From assembly GCF_007859855.1 (NCBI RefSeq), contig NZ_SJPK01000007.1, positions 48,377 to 92,692 on the forward strand: a DNA stretch of 44,316 nucleotides, in the 5' to 3' direction. Positions 27,561 through 36,724 of this stretch are shown in pieces. Below the pieces are notes generated by a model. It did not search any database and was not told the DNA's origin. It saw only the letters and a list, made by a program, of their open reading frames with translations. This stretch comes from Allorhodopirellula solitaria (lineage in GTDB: Bacteria > Planctomycetota > Planctomycetia > Pirellulales > Pirellulaceae). Every line of letters starts with the position of its first letter. Position 1 is the stretch's first letter. Both the position numbers and the translations under genes were made by a program.

Positions 27561-30191
27561 ATGAGCGACTCTTCTGCCCAAGATCCTTCCCAGTCCGATG
27601 CCCAGAACAGCGATGCGGAAAACGCTCCCGCTGAACAGGTTTCCACTGAGCAGGCTTCCGCCGACCCGGTTTCCGCTGCAGGCGGGGAGGAGAGCAGTTA
27701 CGTCGCCCTGGTAGCGAATTCGGAGTACACCGACAAAGACCTGCAGCACCTCTCCGACCTGGAACACGTCCGCGAGCGGCCGAGTATGTACATCGGGGAC
27801 ACCTTCTCCCGAGGGCTGCATCACCTCGTCTACGAAGTCGTCGACAATTCGATTGACGAAGCGATGGCTGGTTTCGCCAAAACCGTGTCCGTGGTCGTGC
27901 ACACCGACGGCAGCGTGACGGTAGAGGACGATGGCCGCGGCGTTCCGGTGACTCGGCACGACCAGCTTTCCGAAGAACTCGACCGTGAAGTCAGCACGCT
28001 CGAAGGCGTCATGACGGTACTGAAATTCGGCGGCAAGTTTGAAAAAGGTGCCTACCAAACCTCGGGCGGTCTGCATGGCGTCGGCGTGACCGTCGTGAAC
28101 TTTCTCAGCCAGTGGGCTGAGGTGGAGGTCAGCCGCGATGGGTTCACTTGGACCCAGGAGTACGAGCGGGGAGTCCCCATGGGTCCGGTCAAGAAAGGCC
28201 GAGCGACCAAGAAAACCGGTACGAAAACAACGTTCAAGGCCGACGGCCAGATTTTCACGACGACCAAGTACGCCTACGACACCCTACTCAAACGCCTGCA
28301 GGAACTCGCGTTCCTCAATAGCGGTGTGCGGATCAAGTTTCTCGACGAAAGAAATGGAGAAGGCGGTGACTTCCAGTACAACGAAGGGATCGTCGAATTT
28401 GTCCAGCACCTCAATCGGGCCAGCGACGCGCTGCACGCCGATGTGATCTCGATCGTCGGTGCACGCGAAGGAGTTGAGTATGACATCGCCATGCAGTACA
28501 CGACCGAGTTCACCGACACGGTCCAGTCTTACGTCAACAACATCCATACGACCGAAGGCGGCACGCACGTTTCGGGATACCGATCGGCGCTGACGCGAAC
28601 GCTCAATACTTACGGCAAGAAAGAAGGGCTATTCAAGTCGATCACGCCAACGGGAGACGATTTCCGCGAAGGGTTGACTGCCGTGATCAGCGTCCGAGTC
28701 CCCCACCCCCAGTTCGAAGGGCAGACCAAGACCAAACTGGGCAATGGTGAAGTCGATGGGATCATCACCAGTGGCGTGGGCGAGGCGCTTTCGAAGTATC
28801 TCGAAGAGAACCCCAGGGTCGCCAAGACAATCGTCCGCAAGGGCTTGCTCGCCGCGGAGGCCCGTGAGGCAGCTCGCAAGGCAAAGGACCAGCTCCGCAA
28901 ACGCAAAGACGCACTCGGCGGCGGTGGGTTGCCCGGCAAACTGCGTGATTGCATCTCCAAGAAAATGGAGGAATGCGAAGTCTATCTCGTCGAAGGTGAC
29001 TCGGCAGGCGGTTCTGCCGAAGGCGGGCGAATGCGCGACTTTCAAGCCATCCTGCCGCTCCGCGGTAAGATCATCAACGCGTACAAAAGCCGCGAAGACA
29101 AAGTACTCGCCAACGAGGAAGTCCAGTCGATGATCCAGGCGATCGGTACCGGGATCGGTGTCGATCAAGATCTCACGCGGCGACGTTACAACAAGATCAT
29201 CATCATGACTGACGCCGACGTCGACGGCAGTCACATCCGCACACTGCTGCTGTGTTTCTTCTATCGCCAGATGTACCAATTGGTCGCCGCGGGGCACGTT
29301 TACGTTGCCCAGCCACCGCTGTTTCGTGTTTCCCACGGCAAGTCGCGGTACTACGTCCAGAGCGAAGAAGAGATGAAGAGCCAACTGCTCGATCGCGGTC
29401 TCAATGACACCGTGTTCGAAGCCGAAGATGGTCGGCGGGTTGAAGCGGATAAAATGCGTGCCCTGGCCGAGGCGCTCGCCAGCATGGAGGATGCGATCAT
29501 GGCGCTCGAGCGGCGCGGTGTCAGCCTGAAGGTCCATGCGATGCGTCTAGATCCTGTGGCCGGGAAACTGCCAACCTTCCTGGTGACGTTCCAAGGGGAA
29601 GAGCATTGGTTCCACACCCTCGAAGAGGTGGAACAGTTCCTGACCCAACGCGGCGCCCACTTGGACATTGAAGAGGATGCCCAGGATGATGGCGAGGATG
29701 CCCCAGCAGCATCCTCGGAAACGGCCGATGCCGATGCCGCCGAGCCCGATGAGCGGGTCGTGGCACACCTGACCGAACTGCATGAAGTGCGCACCATCAA
29801 CAGCGGCTTGAAGGAGCTGCAACCGCTCGGATTTGGTCTCGATGACCTCATCCCGGTTGACCGCACCGGTTCGACAACACCGCGTTTTGAACTGATTCGC
29901 GGCGAAGACATCCGTCGGCCGATGGAAGACCTGCGAGCACTCTCGCCCGAAATCCGAGCCGCCGGTGAAAAGGGTCTCACCCTCACCCGGTTTAAGGGAC
30001 TGGGGGAAATGAACGCGGAGGAGCTTCGCGAAACCACCCTCGATCCCGCCAACCGAACGCTCATTCGCGTGAACCTGTCCGATGCCGGTGCAGCCGACGA
30101 GATGTTTCGCTTGCTGATGGGTGATAAGGTCGAGCCGCGCCGCGAATTCATTGAAACTCACGCCCTCGATGTCCGGAATCTCGACGTCTAG
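27561..30191 (+). CDS. gyrB: DNA gyrase subunit B
   Basis: ATPase subunit of gyrase, which introduces negative supercoils with GyrA. The 876-residue product has an acidic, Ala/Gln/Glu-rich N-terminal extension of about 60 residues, then the GHKL ATPase domain: ERPSMYIGDTFSRGLHHLVY, EVVDNSIDEAMAG and DDGRGVPV. The TOPRIM domain follows with EGDSAGGSAEGG (Glu478) and TDADVDGSH (Asp551, 553, 555), then IRTLLLCFFYRQM. The C-terminal end has the conserved LTRFKGLGEMNAEEL and the final RREFIETHA. A long insertion (about residues 640-790, with an acidic EEDAQDDGEDAP patch) separates TOPRIM from the tail, as in many Gram-negative GyrB proteins. The frame opens at 27453, but ATG 27561 is the best start. 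gyrA is not adjacent. Confidence 0.96.
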   Translation: MSDSSAQDPSQSDAQNSDAENAPAEQVSTEQASADPVSAAGGEESSYVALVANSEYTDKDLQHLSDLEHVRERPSMYIGDTFSRGLHHLVYEVVDNSIDEAMAGFAKTVSVVVHTDGSVTVEDDGRGVPVTRHDQLSEELDREVSTLEGVMTVLKFGGKFEKGAYQTSGGLHGVGVTVVNFLSQWAEVEVSRDGFTWTQEYERGVPMGPVKKGRATKKTGTKTTFKADGQIFTTTKYAYDTLLKRLQELAFLNSGVRIKFLDERNGEGGDFQYNEGIVEFVQHLNRASDALHADVISIVGAREGVEYDIAMQYTTEFTDTVQSYVNNIHTTEGGTHVSGYRSALTRTLNTYGKKEGLFKSITPTGDDFREGLTAVISVRVPHPQFEGQTKTKLGNGEVDGIITSGVGEALSKYLEENPRVAKTIVRKGLLAAEAREAARKAKDQLRKRKDALGGGGLPGKLRDCISKKMEECEVYLVEGDSAGGSAEGGRMRDFQAILPLRGKIINAYKSREDKVLANEEVQSMIQAIGTGIGVDQDLTRRRYNKIIIMTDADVDGSHIRTLLLCFFYRQMYQLVAAGHVYVAQPPLFRVSHGKSRYYVQSEEEMKSQLLDRGLNDTVFEAEDGRRVEADKMRALAEALASMEDAIMALERRGVSLKVHAMRLDPVAGKLPTFLVTFQGEEHWFHTLEEVEQFLTQRGAHLDIEEDAQDDGEDAPAASSETADADAAEPDERVVAHLTELHEVRTINSGLKELQPLGFGLDDLIPVDRTGSTTPRFELIRGEDIRRPMEDLRALSPEIRAAGEKGLTLTRFKGLGEMNAEELRETTLDPANRTLIRVNLSDAGAADEMFRLLMGDKVEPRREFIETHALDVRNLDV

Positions 30192-30263
30192 AGACGATTC
30201 CAAACGGACCGGCCCCCCGTGGAAGGCAAGTCGCTCGAAACGGTTTTCGACAGCCGGCCGCAG

Positions 30264-30293
30264 CGGGCCAGCCCCGCCCTGCGGGCAGGCCCG
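30264..30293. terminator. GC-rich hairpin between convergent gyrB and the 30294-30686 gene
   Basis: CGGGCC (30264-30269) pairs with GGCCCG (30288-30293), and an inner GCCC-TGC-GGGC stem completes a strong hairpin abutting the stop codon of the minus-strand gene. It lacks a T-run on either side. Its place between two convergent genes suggests a shared transcript end. Confidence 0.45.
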
Positions 30294-30686
30294 TTAGTTG
30301 ATTTCGTCGTATAAAATCCTTCCGGCCATCCAGATCCGGAACCGACGGATGGTTAGACCGCGCGAGAATGAAATTTCAATGGAAACCTGGCGATTTTCCA
30401 AATCACCCCACGCGGGGTCGACCGATATCCATGCGGGGAGCGTGAATTCAAGCTGGGAGTGGATTTTCAGCCAACTGATTTCAAACCAATGCGACTGGCC
30501 GTCGATTTCGACGGTTTGACGAAACCACCAGCCACTGTAAGTCAGTTGCCCCACAAACGGCTCGTGGATGTCGATAACGCGAAACAGAAAGCCGCGGCGG
30601 AGCAGTGTCGCGTGCTCAGAGAACAAACCCCTCTGCGGAGCCATGCCGGGGGTGGCGGAGTATGGGTTGGGAGCGTCTTTTTCCAC
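30294..30686 (-). CDS. Small hypothetical protein convergent with gyrB
   Basis: A 130-residue protein of no recognised family. The N-terminus reads MEKDAPNPYSATPGMAPQRG, a style often seen in planctomycetal 'NPYxxP' hypothetical proteins. The rest is rich in Trp, Phe, Arg and Ile with alternating hydrophobic residues (YSGWWFRQTVEIDGQSHWFE, ISWLKIHSQLEF), suggesting a beta-rich fold. There is no membrane helix or signal peptide. The start is GTG at 30686, preceded by GGAATAGAA. Codon composition looks coding, and the frame does not overlap a better gene, which is why it is called. Function unknown. Confidence 0.6.
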   Translation of the reverse strand: MEKDAPNPYSATPGMAPQRGLFSEHATLLRRGFLFRVIDIHEPFVGQLTYSGWWFRQTVEIDGQSHWFEISWLKIHSQLEFTLPAWISVDPAWGDLENRQVSIEISFSRGLTIRRFRIWMAGRILYDEIN

Positions 30687-30827
30687 ATTCTATTCCGGAA
30701 CTCTGTTGAATGTACGAATTCGTTGACTTACTATAAGACTGCATAGTTTGCCCAATTTGCCAATGATTTGGCTTTTGCCAGGGACGGGCAGCCCTTGATT
30801 TCAGACGGGCTGGAATCCCTTTTCAAT

Positions 30828-32060
30828 ATGAGACTCCACATGAAACGCTTCATCGCATTGCTCACCTGCTGCGGATTTGTTGCAGGCGGATTGATCGCCG
30901 TGCCCGCATCGGCGCAGTCGGGGGCCATTGCCATCACCGACCATCTTACTGTATCGCAGTGGGTCAATCCGGAAACACCGGGCGAATTGAGCGGCCAGGT
31001 GGTCTTGCCAGCGGCCGATGGGTCCGTGGCGGCAATCAGCGACGCGACCGTGGTGATGACGAATCAGGACGGCGAAGTATTTCGTGGCATTGCCGACGAA
31101 GCCGGGCAATTTGTGATCGAGGGGATTCACCCCGGCGTGTATGGCTTGACGGCTCGCGCCAAGGGTATCTTCGCTTGTTGTGCGATGCACGTTGTCGACG
31201 CCAGCATGGCGTCAGCAGACAAACTGCCTCAACAGGTCCAAGTTGCCGCTGCGGCGATCGATTACACGGTCGTGAAGACGTCCATTCTGCGATATCTCCC
31301 TCCATACCAAGACGAGGGCTTTTACTCGATCGACAATGCAAACCTGGCAGGTCTCTCAGAACGCGTTGCAGGTGAGAACCTGTTCCGCGTGAGCCAGAGC
31401 GAAGGTGGCCTCCGCGGTCGACTGCACATTGCCGGAGCTCATGGCGAGACGCTTGGTGCCGCGGGACTACTCAATGTCTTCCTCATCCACCAGGGTGAAG
31501 TCGTCGAACGGGTGCTGTCCCAACGCGACGGGACCTTCGTATTCGAAAATGTCATCCCGGGTGAGTACTCGATCCTGGCTCTCGGCCAAGCAGGCTTGGG
31601 CATGGCTGGGTTTGAATTGATCGACGAATCCGTTGTCAACCAAGTTGTGACAACTAACCGAGAAGCGGCGGGTCGCCACACCTTGACCTCTATGTACACC
31701 GACCAATCCTGCTGCCGCGAATTTGCGATGCAGGTTGCACCGTTGCCGCAAGCGATGGAGTGCTGCGAAGCTGAGATTTTCCAAGAGCCTTTGGTGGTGG
31801 AAGAATGCGACGACTGCATCGAAGAATGCGACACCTGTGAAGCGGTCGATGAGTGTGGAAATCCGATCTGCGAAGCCGACCCCTGCGGCAGCCCATGTGG
31901 TTGTGCCGGTTTCCCGACCGCTGGCGGCGGCGGTGGTGGCGGAGGAGGAGGCGGCGGCTTTGGTGCCGGCTGGCTCGGACTTGCCGGTTTGGCAGGACTT
32001 ATCGATCCCGACGACGACCCGATCATCGTGCCCCCCGATCCAATCAGCCCCGTTCGGTAA
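30828..32060 (+). CDS. Secreted protein with carboxypeptidase-regulatory-like repeats and Cys/Gly-rich C-terminus
   Basis: A 410-residue exported protein. A signal peptide (MKRFIALLTCCGFVAGGLIA, from the ATG at 30840) ends before PASAQSG. Two Ig-like carboxypeptidase-regulatory-type domains follow: one near residues 45-115 (LSGQVVLPAADG, DEAGQFVIEGIHPGVYGLTA) and a second near 190-265 (LRGRLHIAGAHG, QRDGTFVFENVIPGEYSILA). These folds usually serve as adhesion or stalk domains. The C-terminal third is rich in Cys and Glu (CDDCIEECDTCEAVDECGNP), then has a poly-Gly run, a short hydrophobic LGLAGLAGLIDP and an acidic/Pro end. That tail may be a sorting or anchoring region, which is inference. 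ATG 30828 and ATG 30840 are both possible. The gene ends in a 15-bp repeat array and a strong terminator. Confidence 0.8.
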   Translation: MRLHMKRFIALLTCCGFVAGGLIAVPASAQSGAIAITDHLTVSQWVNPETPGELSGQVVLPAADGSVAAISDATVVMTNQDGEVFRGIADEAGQFVIEGIHPGVYGLTARAKGIFACCAMHVVDASMASADKLPQQVQVAAAAIDYTVVKTSILRYLPPYQDEGFYSIDNANLAGLSERVAGENLFRVSQSEGGLRGRLHIAGAHGETLGAAGLLNVFLIHQGEVVERVLSQRDGTFVFENVIPGEYSILALGQAGLGMAGFELIDESVVNQVVTTNREAAGRHTLTSMYTDQSCCREFAMQVAPLPQAMECCEAEIFQEPLVVEECDDCIEECDTCEAVDECGNPICEADPCGSPCGCAGFPTAGGGGGGGGGGGGFGAGWLGLAGLAGLIDPDDDPIIVPPDPISPVR

Positions 32061-32108
32061 AACACCGTTCGGTAAAACACTGCCCGGTGAAACACCGTTC
32101 GGGATAGC
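32050..32108 (+). repeat. 15-bp tandem repeats across the stop codon
   Basis: Units of ccgttcggtaaaaca at 32050-32064 and 32065-32079 are identical; 32080-32094 differs at three positions; 32095-32108 is a decayed fourth copy. The TAA stop of the upstream gene (32058-32060) lies in the first unit, and each of the first two units repeats it in frame because the unit length is a multiple of three. Confidence 0.85.
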
Positions 32109-32157
32109 CCGTTCGGCAGACGGCCGAAAGTGCCTCAGCAATCACGAGCACGCCCAG

Positions 32158-32188
32158 ACCTCGGAAGCAAACCTTCCGAGGTTTTTTT
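32158..32188 (+). terminator. Rho-independent terminator
   Basis: A perfect 10-bp stem (ACCTCGGAAG/CTTCCGAGGT) around a 5-base loop, followed at once by seven T residues (32182-32188). It is the clearest intrinsic terminator in the window, about 100 bases after the stop of the carboxypeptidase-regulatory-like gene. Confidence 0.9.
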
Positions 32189-32306
32189 ATGGATGATCGT
32201 CGCGTCCGACCAGCCTTTCCTCTTGTGGTTGTGGGAACGCCTTGAGGCGTTCACAATAGCAGCGTCAGATTAACAGATTGTTGACACGTATTTACTTGAG
32301 GAAGAC

Positions 32307-33440
32307 ATGGGTGCTGTTGGGGAAGTTTCCGAAGCTGAGTTTCAGTCGTCGGTGTCGGCGTCATTGGACCGCCTCAATGAGCACACGCTCAAGACTGTGC
32401 ACTGGCACTTCAGCGATGAGACGGGGAGCCCGTTCTGGCTGGAGAAAAAGGCGGAACTGAATTTCGACCCGCTCAAGGACATTGGTTCCTTTGACGACCT
32501 GAAGAAGTTCCCGCACTTTGAAGACGAATGGCTTCGCGGTGGACCGATCCGGCGGTGGGTACCCAAGGGCCACGCCAACAAACCCGTCTACGTCTTTGAA
32601 ACGGGCGGCACGACTGGGGTCCCCAAGAGCCGAATGGTGATCGAAGACCACTGGAAGGACTACGAGTTATTCAGTGAGACCCTACCCGAGAAGTACTTTC
32701 CCCGGGGCGCCAATTGGTTGATGCTCGGCCCCAGCGGCCCACGTCGCCTCCGAGTCGCTGTCGAGCATCTGGCCCAGCACCGTGATGGGATCTGTTTCTG
32801 TATCGATCTGGATCCACGCTGGGTCGTGAAATTGATCAAGAAAGGATGGATGGAGCACCTCGAGGAATACAAGAAGCACTGCGTCGATCAAGCTGTCACG
32901 ATTCTTACTGCGGGACACGATGTCAAGTGCATGTTCGCCACCCCGAAATTGCTCGAATCACTCAGCGAAGCTCTAGAGGAAAAAGGCACAAGCCTCGCCG
33001 AAGTGGGAATCACCGGGATCTTTTCCGGTGGTACTGAGTTCACCTCACAGTGGACGCGTTTCTGTGTGGAGGAGATGCTCGGTGGCCCACCCGAGGAGAG
33101 CGGCATTTACATGACGCCGACCTATGGCAACACACTGATGGGATTGGCCTGCAGCAAACCGATCACCGCTGAGGATGGCTACAAGATTGCCTACTACGCC
33201 CCTCAACCACGCGCCGCCACCGAAGTAGTCACCTTCGACGATTACAACCAAGTCGTTGGTTACGGTGAGACGGGACGAGTGAAGCTGTACACGCTCACCG
33301 ATGAGTTCTTTGTTCCCGGGTTCATGGAACGCGACGAAGGCGAACGCGAGCGTCCCATCGGAAGCTATCCCTGGGACGGTGTCAGCGGCGTGCGTCCCTT
33401 CCACGAACTCGCCAGTGCCACCACGGTCGGAGTTTATTAA
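32307..33440 (+). CDS. LuxE/PaaK-like acyl-adenylating enzyme
   Basis: A 377-residue member of the ANL adenylating superfamily. The P-loop-like motif is ETGGTTGVPKSRM (usual form SGTTGxPK) near residue 100; IFSGGTEFTSQW and YMTPTYGNTLMG occupy the places of the A4/A5 motifs, and YGETGRVKLYTLTDEFF that of the later ATP-binding YGxTGR-like stretch. The length fits LuxE acyl-protein synthetases (about 370) better than phenylacetate-CoA ligases (about 430). Such enzymes activate a carboxylate as acyl-AMP and pass the acyl group to a thiol. The following gene is LuxC-like, which makes a carboxylate reductase pair plausible; this is inference. ATG 32307 has GAGGAAG just before it. Substrate unknown. 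Confidence 0.75.
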   Translation: MGAVGEVSEAEFQSSVSASLDRLNEHTLKTVHWHFSDETGSPFWLEKKAELNFDPLKDIGSFDDLKKFPHFEDEWLRGGPIRRWVPKGHANKPVYVFETGGTTGVPKSRMVIEDHWKDYELFSETLPEKYFPRGANWLMLGPSGPRRLRVAVEHLAQHRDGICFCIDLDPRWVVKLIKKGWMEHLEEYKKHCVDQAVTILTAGHDVKCMFATPKLLESLSEALEEKGTSLAEVGITGIFSGGTEFTSQWTRFCVEEMLGGPPEESGIYMTPTYGNTLMGLACSKPITAEDGYKIAYYAPQPRAATEVVTFDDYNQVVGYGETGRVKLYTLTDEFFVPGFMERDEGERERPIGSYPWDGVSGVRPFHELASATTVGVY

Positions 33441-33616
33441 CCAGCGATGGAGCACATCGAAGGTTTCCTAGGCCAGGTAGAGCACGCGAGCAGTAACCTG
33501 AAAGCGGAATTCGCTCCTCTGGCCTCCCTTTGTATTGCCCTACCCTGCCCCGACTCCCTGCCCCAAATCCCGGCCCTCGGACTCTGAACCCTCCCTCCTT
33601 CTGAACTCATTTACCT

Positions 33617-35047
33617 ATGATCACTCTCAACCCACTTCGCTGGGGCAAGCAATACGAATCGCTCGAGTTCAATGACGTCGTCCATTTTGATACCGGACAA
33701 CCCATCGCCCGCGTGGGCACAGTGGGCGGCGGCATCGTTGCCAAGGATTTACGCAAGGCCGACCAAGCCCGCCAGGCGCTGCTCGAGGTGCCGACCGATG
33801 AATTGATCGCGATGAGCAAACGGGCTGCGGAGCTGTTTGAGAACGAATCGCTGCCGGTCGGCGATTCGATGCAGAGCGTCGATGACTTTGTACACCAGCA
33901 ATCTGCCAGCACGGGCCTTCCCGAGCATATGTGCCGCTCGAATATGGCCAAAAACAGTTTCGTGCTCAGCCGGATGGATGAGATCCTTCAGTGTTTGACG
34001 CGGGGATTGGATCTCTCGATCTTGACCAACGGCTACGGCGATGAGGGACGGGGAGTCACAGTCAGTTTCCAAGCTCAAACGCCAGTCCTCGGTGCGATCT
34101 TGCCCAACAACTCACCGGGCGTTCATACCCTCTGGTTACCCGCCATCCCGCTGCAGATCGGTCTGGCACTCAAGCCAGGCTCGCAGGAGCCATGGACGCC
34201 CTACCGGATGGTATCGGCGTTCATGCAGGCCGGCGTCCCTGCGGCAGCCTTTGGGCTCTACCCCGGCGGCCACGATGCCGGCGGAGCGATCATGGCGAAG
34301 ACGCCCCGCAGCATGATCTTTGGCAGTGCCCAAACTCTCGCTCAGCACGCTGGCAACCCGCGCGTGCAAGCCCATGGGCCTGGTTTCTCGAAGATCATGC
34401 TCGGCGATGATATCGTGGACGATTGGGAGCAATATCTCGATGTGATGGTGGAGAGCGTGCTGAGTAATTCAGGGCGCAGCTGTATCAACTGCTCGGGGAT
34501 TTGGGCCAGTCGCCACACCCGTGAAATCGCCGCCGCCATCGCTGAAAAGATTGGCCCCGTCGACGCCTTGCCACCGACCGACCCGAACTCGCAACTCGCC
34601 GCGTTCACCGTGCCCGCAATGGCAACGGGGACTTGGTCGATGGTGCAACAGGATCTCGCTGAGTCTGGCGTGACCGACATGACAGCCGAGTACGGTGACA
34701 AACTGATCGAGCGAGATCACTGCGCTTACCTGCGACCGATGGTCGTGCACGCCGATTCTCCTGAGCGAGCGGTTGCGTCGAAGGAATACATGTTCCCCTT
34801 CGTCAGCGTGGTCGAGTGCCCCGAGGCTCAGATGTTACGAAATATCGGCCCCACGCTCATCGGTACGGTGATCTCAGCGAACGAATCGTTGATCCATGCG
34901 GCCAGCCAATGTGTCGAGATCGACCGTTTGAACATCGGTCCGCTGGCGACCAATCGGATCAATTGGTTGCAGCCTCATGAAGGCAATATCATCGAATTCC
35001 TCTACCGGAATCGAGCATATCAAATTGCACCGATGCCAGCGAGCTAG
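33617..35047 (+). CDS. Aldehyde dehydrogenase superfamily protein, LuxC (acyl reductase)-like
   Basis: A 476-residue protein with an ALDH-type fold. The nucleotide-binding part includes PVLGAILPNNSPGVHTLWLP and LALKPGSQEPWTPYRM (Lys and Glu positions of the cofactor site), then MIFGSAQTLAQHAGNP. The catalytic thiol region is SNSGRSCINCSG, with Cys289 as the likely nucleophile and Cys292 close by. Its length matches LuxC fatty-acyl reductases (about 480). The missing canonical ELGG(K/N) motif and the adenylating partner immediately upstream favour an acyl-CoA/acyl-enzyme reductase over an ordinary oxidising ALDH. ATG 33617 lacks a Shine-Dalgarno site. The 176-bp gap from the upstream gene holds no hairpin I could find, so co-transcription is possible. 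gpmI begins 66 bp downstream. Confidence 0.75.
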   Translation: MITLNPLRWGKQYESLEFNDVVHFDTGQPIARVGTVGGGIVAKDLRKADQARQALLEVPTDELIAMSKRAAELFENESLPVGDSMQSVDDFVHQQSASTGLPEHMCRSNMAKNSFVLSRMDEILQCLTRGLDLSILTNGYGDEGRGVTVSFQAQTPVLGAILPNNSPGVHTLWLPAIPLQIGLALKPGSQEPWTPYRMVSAFMQAGVPAAAFGLYPGGHDAGGAIMAKTPRSMIFGSAQTLAQHAGNPRVQAHGPGFSKIMLGDDIVDDWEQYLDVMVESVLSNSGRSCINCSGIWASRHTREIAAAIAEKIGPVDALPPTDPNSQLAAFTVPAMATGTWSMVQQDLAESGVTDMTAEYGDKLIERDHCAYLRPMVVHADSPERAVASKEYMFPFVSVVECPEAQMLRNIGPTLIGTVISANESLIHAASQCVEIDRLNIGPLATNRINWLQPHEGNIIEFLYRNRAYQIAPMPAS

Positions 35048-35113
35048 ACGCCCGTCCGTTGGTATCTGCCGCACCGAACCCACTCTTACCCACCTCTCAC
35101 CCCACTCATCGCC

Positions 35114-36724
35114 GTGACCCAATTACGCCGCCGCCCCGTTGTCTTGATCGTTCGTGACGGTTGGGGCCAGAACCCGGATCCGAAATGGAATGACAGCAAC
35201 GCCATCCATTTGGCGAAACGCCCCGTCGACGAGAAATTGACTGCCGAATACCCGTCGGTATTGATCGCTACCTCCGGTGAAGACGTGGGGTTACCCGATG
35301 GTGTGATGGGCAATAGCGAAGTCGGTCACCAGAACATCGGCGCCGGGCGGATCGTCGATCAAGAGGTGATGCGGATCACACGCGCGATCCGTGATGAATC
35401 CTTTTTTGCCAACCCCGTTGTGGAAGGTGCAATCGAACATGTCAAGAAGTCGGGTGGGCGTTTGCATCTGCTCGGTTTGATGTCCGACGGACGTGTTCAC
35501 AGCGATCTGCAACATGGCATGGCGGTCATCGAATTGGCTCGCCGCAACGGTATGACCGGCGACCAGCTCGCGATTCACGCGATCACTGACGGCCGCGATA
35601 CATCGCCGCACGGCGGACTGAATTTTGTCCAACAGATCGAGGACAAATGCGTTCAAGCCGGCGTGGGAGTCGTGGCGTCGGTTATCGGTCGGTTCTATGC
35701 GATGGATCGCGATCTTCGCTGGGAACGCGTTCAGACCGCCTATGAGATGTTGACTCAAGGCACAGCGAAAACAGCCCCGACGGCAGCGCAGGCCATCCAA
35801 GACTACTACGATCACCCCACTGACTCAAACCGTACCGGTGACGAGTTCATCGTCGCCACGTCGATCACTCCAGAAGGCGAGTCACCGGTTGTGGTTGCTC
35901 CCGGTGATGCGGTCATCTTCATGAACTATCGCGGCGATCGAACGCGAGAAATCACCAAGGCATTCACCTTCAGTGATGCAGAGTGGGAGAATATCCCCGG
36001 TGGAGGCTTCGATCGGGGAACCAAACTGGACGATCTCTATTTCGCGACCATGACGGGTTACGAAACAGGTTTGCCCGTTGAAGTGATTTTTGAGAAACCA
36101 GACAAGATGCCTCACATCCTCGGCGACGTGATCTCCGATGCAGGGTTGAAACAATTCCGCTGCGCCGAAACGGAAAAATATCCTCACGTGACGTTCTTCT
36201 TCAACGACTACCGCGATGATCCTTTCACCGGTGAGGAATGGGGCATGGCCCCTTCACCACGAGACGTCGCGACCTACGACCAGGAGCCTGAAATGTCTGC
36301 TGAGGGGATCACCGAGAAGGTCCTCGAGCACTTGCAGGCAGGCGAGAACGATGTCTACATCGTCAACTTTGCCAATGGCGACATGGTCGGCCACACCGGA
36401 GTCCTATCAGCTGCGATCGCGGCAGTGGAAAAGGTCGATGATTGCGTCGGACGGATCGTCGATGCGACCTTGGCGGCCGGCGGCAGCCTGGTGGTGACCG
36501 CAGATCACGGTAACTGCGAACAGATGATCAATCCCGAAACCGGTGGTCCCCATACGGCGCACACCACCTACACCGTGCCACTGATTTTGGTGGACCCCGA
36601 ATCCCGCGGCAAAACGCTACGCAGCGGCGGCCGGCTCGCGGATATCGCGCCCACGATGCTAGCCCTACTGGGATTATCCAAGCCCGCCGAAATGACCGGC
36701 CAATCGCTGGTACCCATCGACTGA
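35114..36724 (+). CDS. gpmI: 2,3-bisphosphoglycerate-independent phosphoglycerate mutase
   Basis: Interconverts 3- and 2-phosphoglycerate in glycolysis and gluconeogenesis, using two Mn ions and a phosphoserine intermediate. The 536-residue product begins RRRPVVLIVRDGWGQNPD. The catalytic Ser68 lies in GVMGNSEVGHQNIGAG. Other family motifs are HLLGLMSDGRVHSD, AITDGRDTSP, GRFYAMDRD and FMNYRGDRTRE in the mutase domain, and FANGDMVGHTG, VTADHGNCEQM and GPHTAHTTYTVP (metal ligands) in the phosphatase-like domain. It starts with GTG at 35114, the only start that fits the N-terminus. It follows the LuxC-like gene by 66 bp on the same strand and may be read with it, although a metabolic link is not evident. 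Confidence 0.96.
   Translation: MTQLRRRPVVLIVRDGWGQNPDPKWNDSNAIHLAKRPVDEKLTAEYPSVLIATSGEDVGLPDGVMGNSEVGHQNIGAGRIVDQEVMRITRAIRDESFFANPVVEGAIEHVKKSGGRLHLLGLMSDGRVHSDLQHGMAVIELARRNGMTGDQLAIHAITDGRDTSPHGGLNFVQQIEDKCVQAGVGVVASVIGRFYAMDRDLRWERVQTAYEMLTQGTAKTAPTAAQAIQDYYDHPTDSNRTGDEFIVATSITPEGESPVVVAPGDAVIFMNYRGDRTREITKAFTFSDAEWENIPGGGFDRGTKLDDLYFATMTGYETGLPVEVIFEKPDKMPHILGDVISDAGLKQFRCAETEKYPHVTFFFNDYRDDPFTGEEWGMAPSPRDVATYDQEPEMSAEGITEKVLEHLQAGENDVYIVNFANGDMVGHTGVLSAAIAAVEKVDDCVGRIVDATLAAGGSLVVTADHGNCEQMINPETGGPHTAHTTYTVPLILVDPESRGKTLRSGGRLADIAPTMLALLGLSKPAEMTGQSLVPID

Noticed and set aside
32281-32306. TTGACA-like -35 box right before the LuxE-like gene
   Set aside because: TTGACAC at 32281 is too close to the ATG and no -10 fits downstream.
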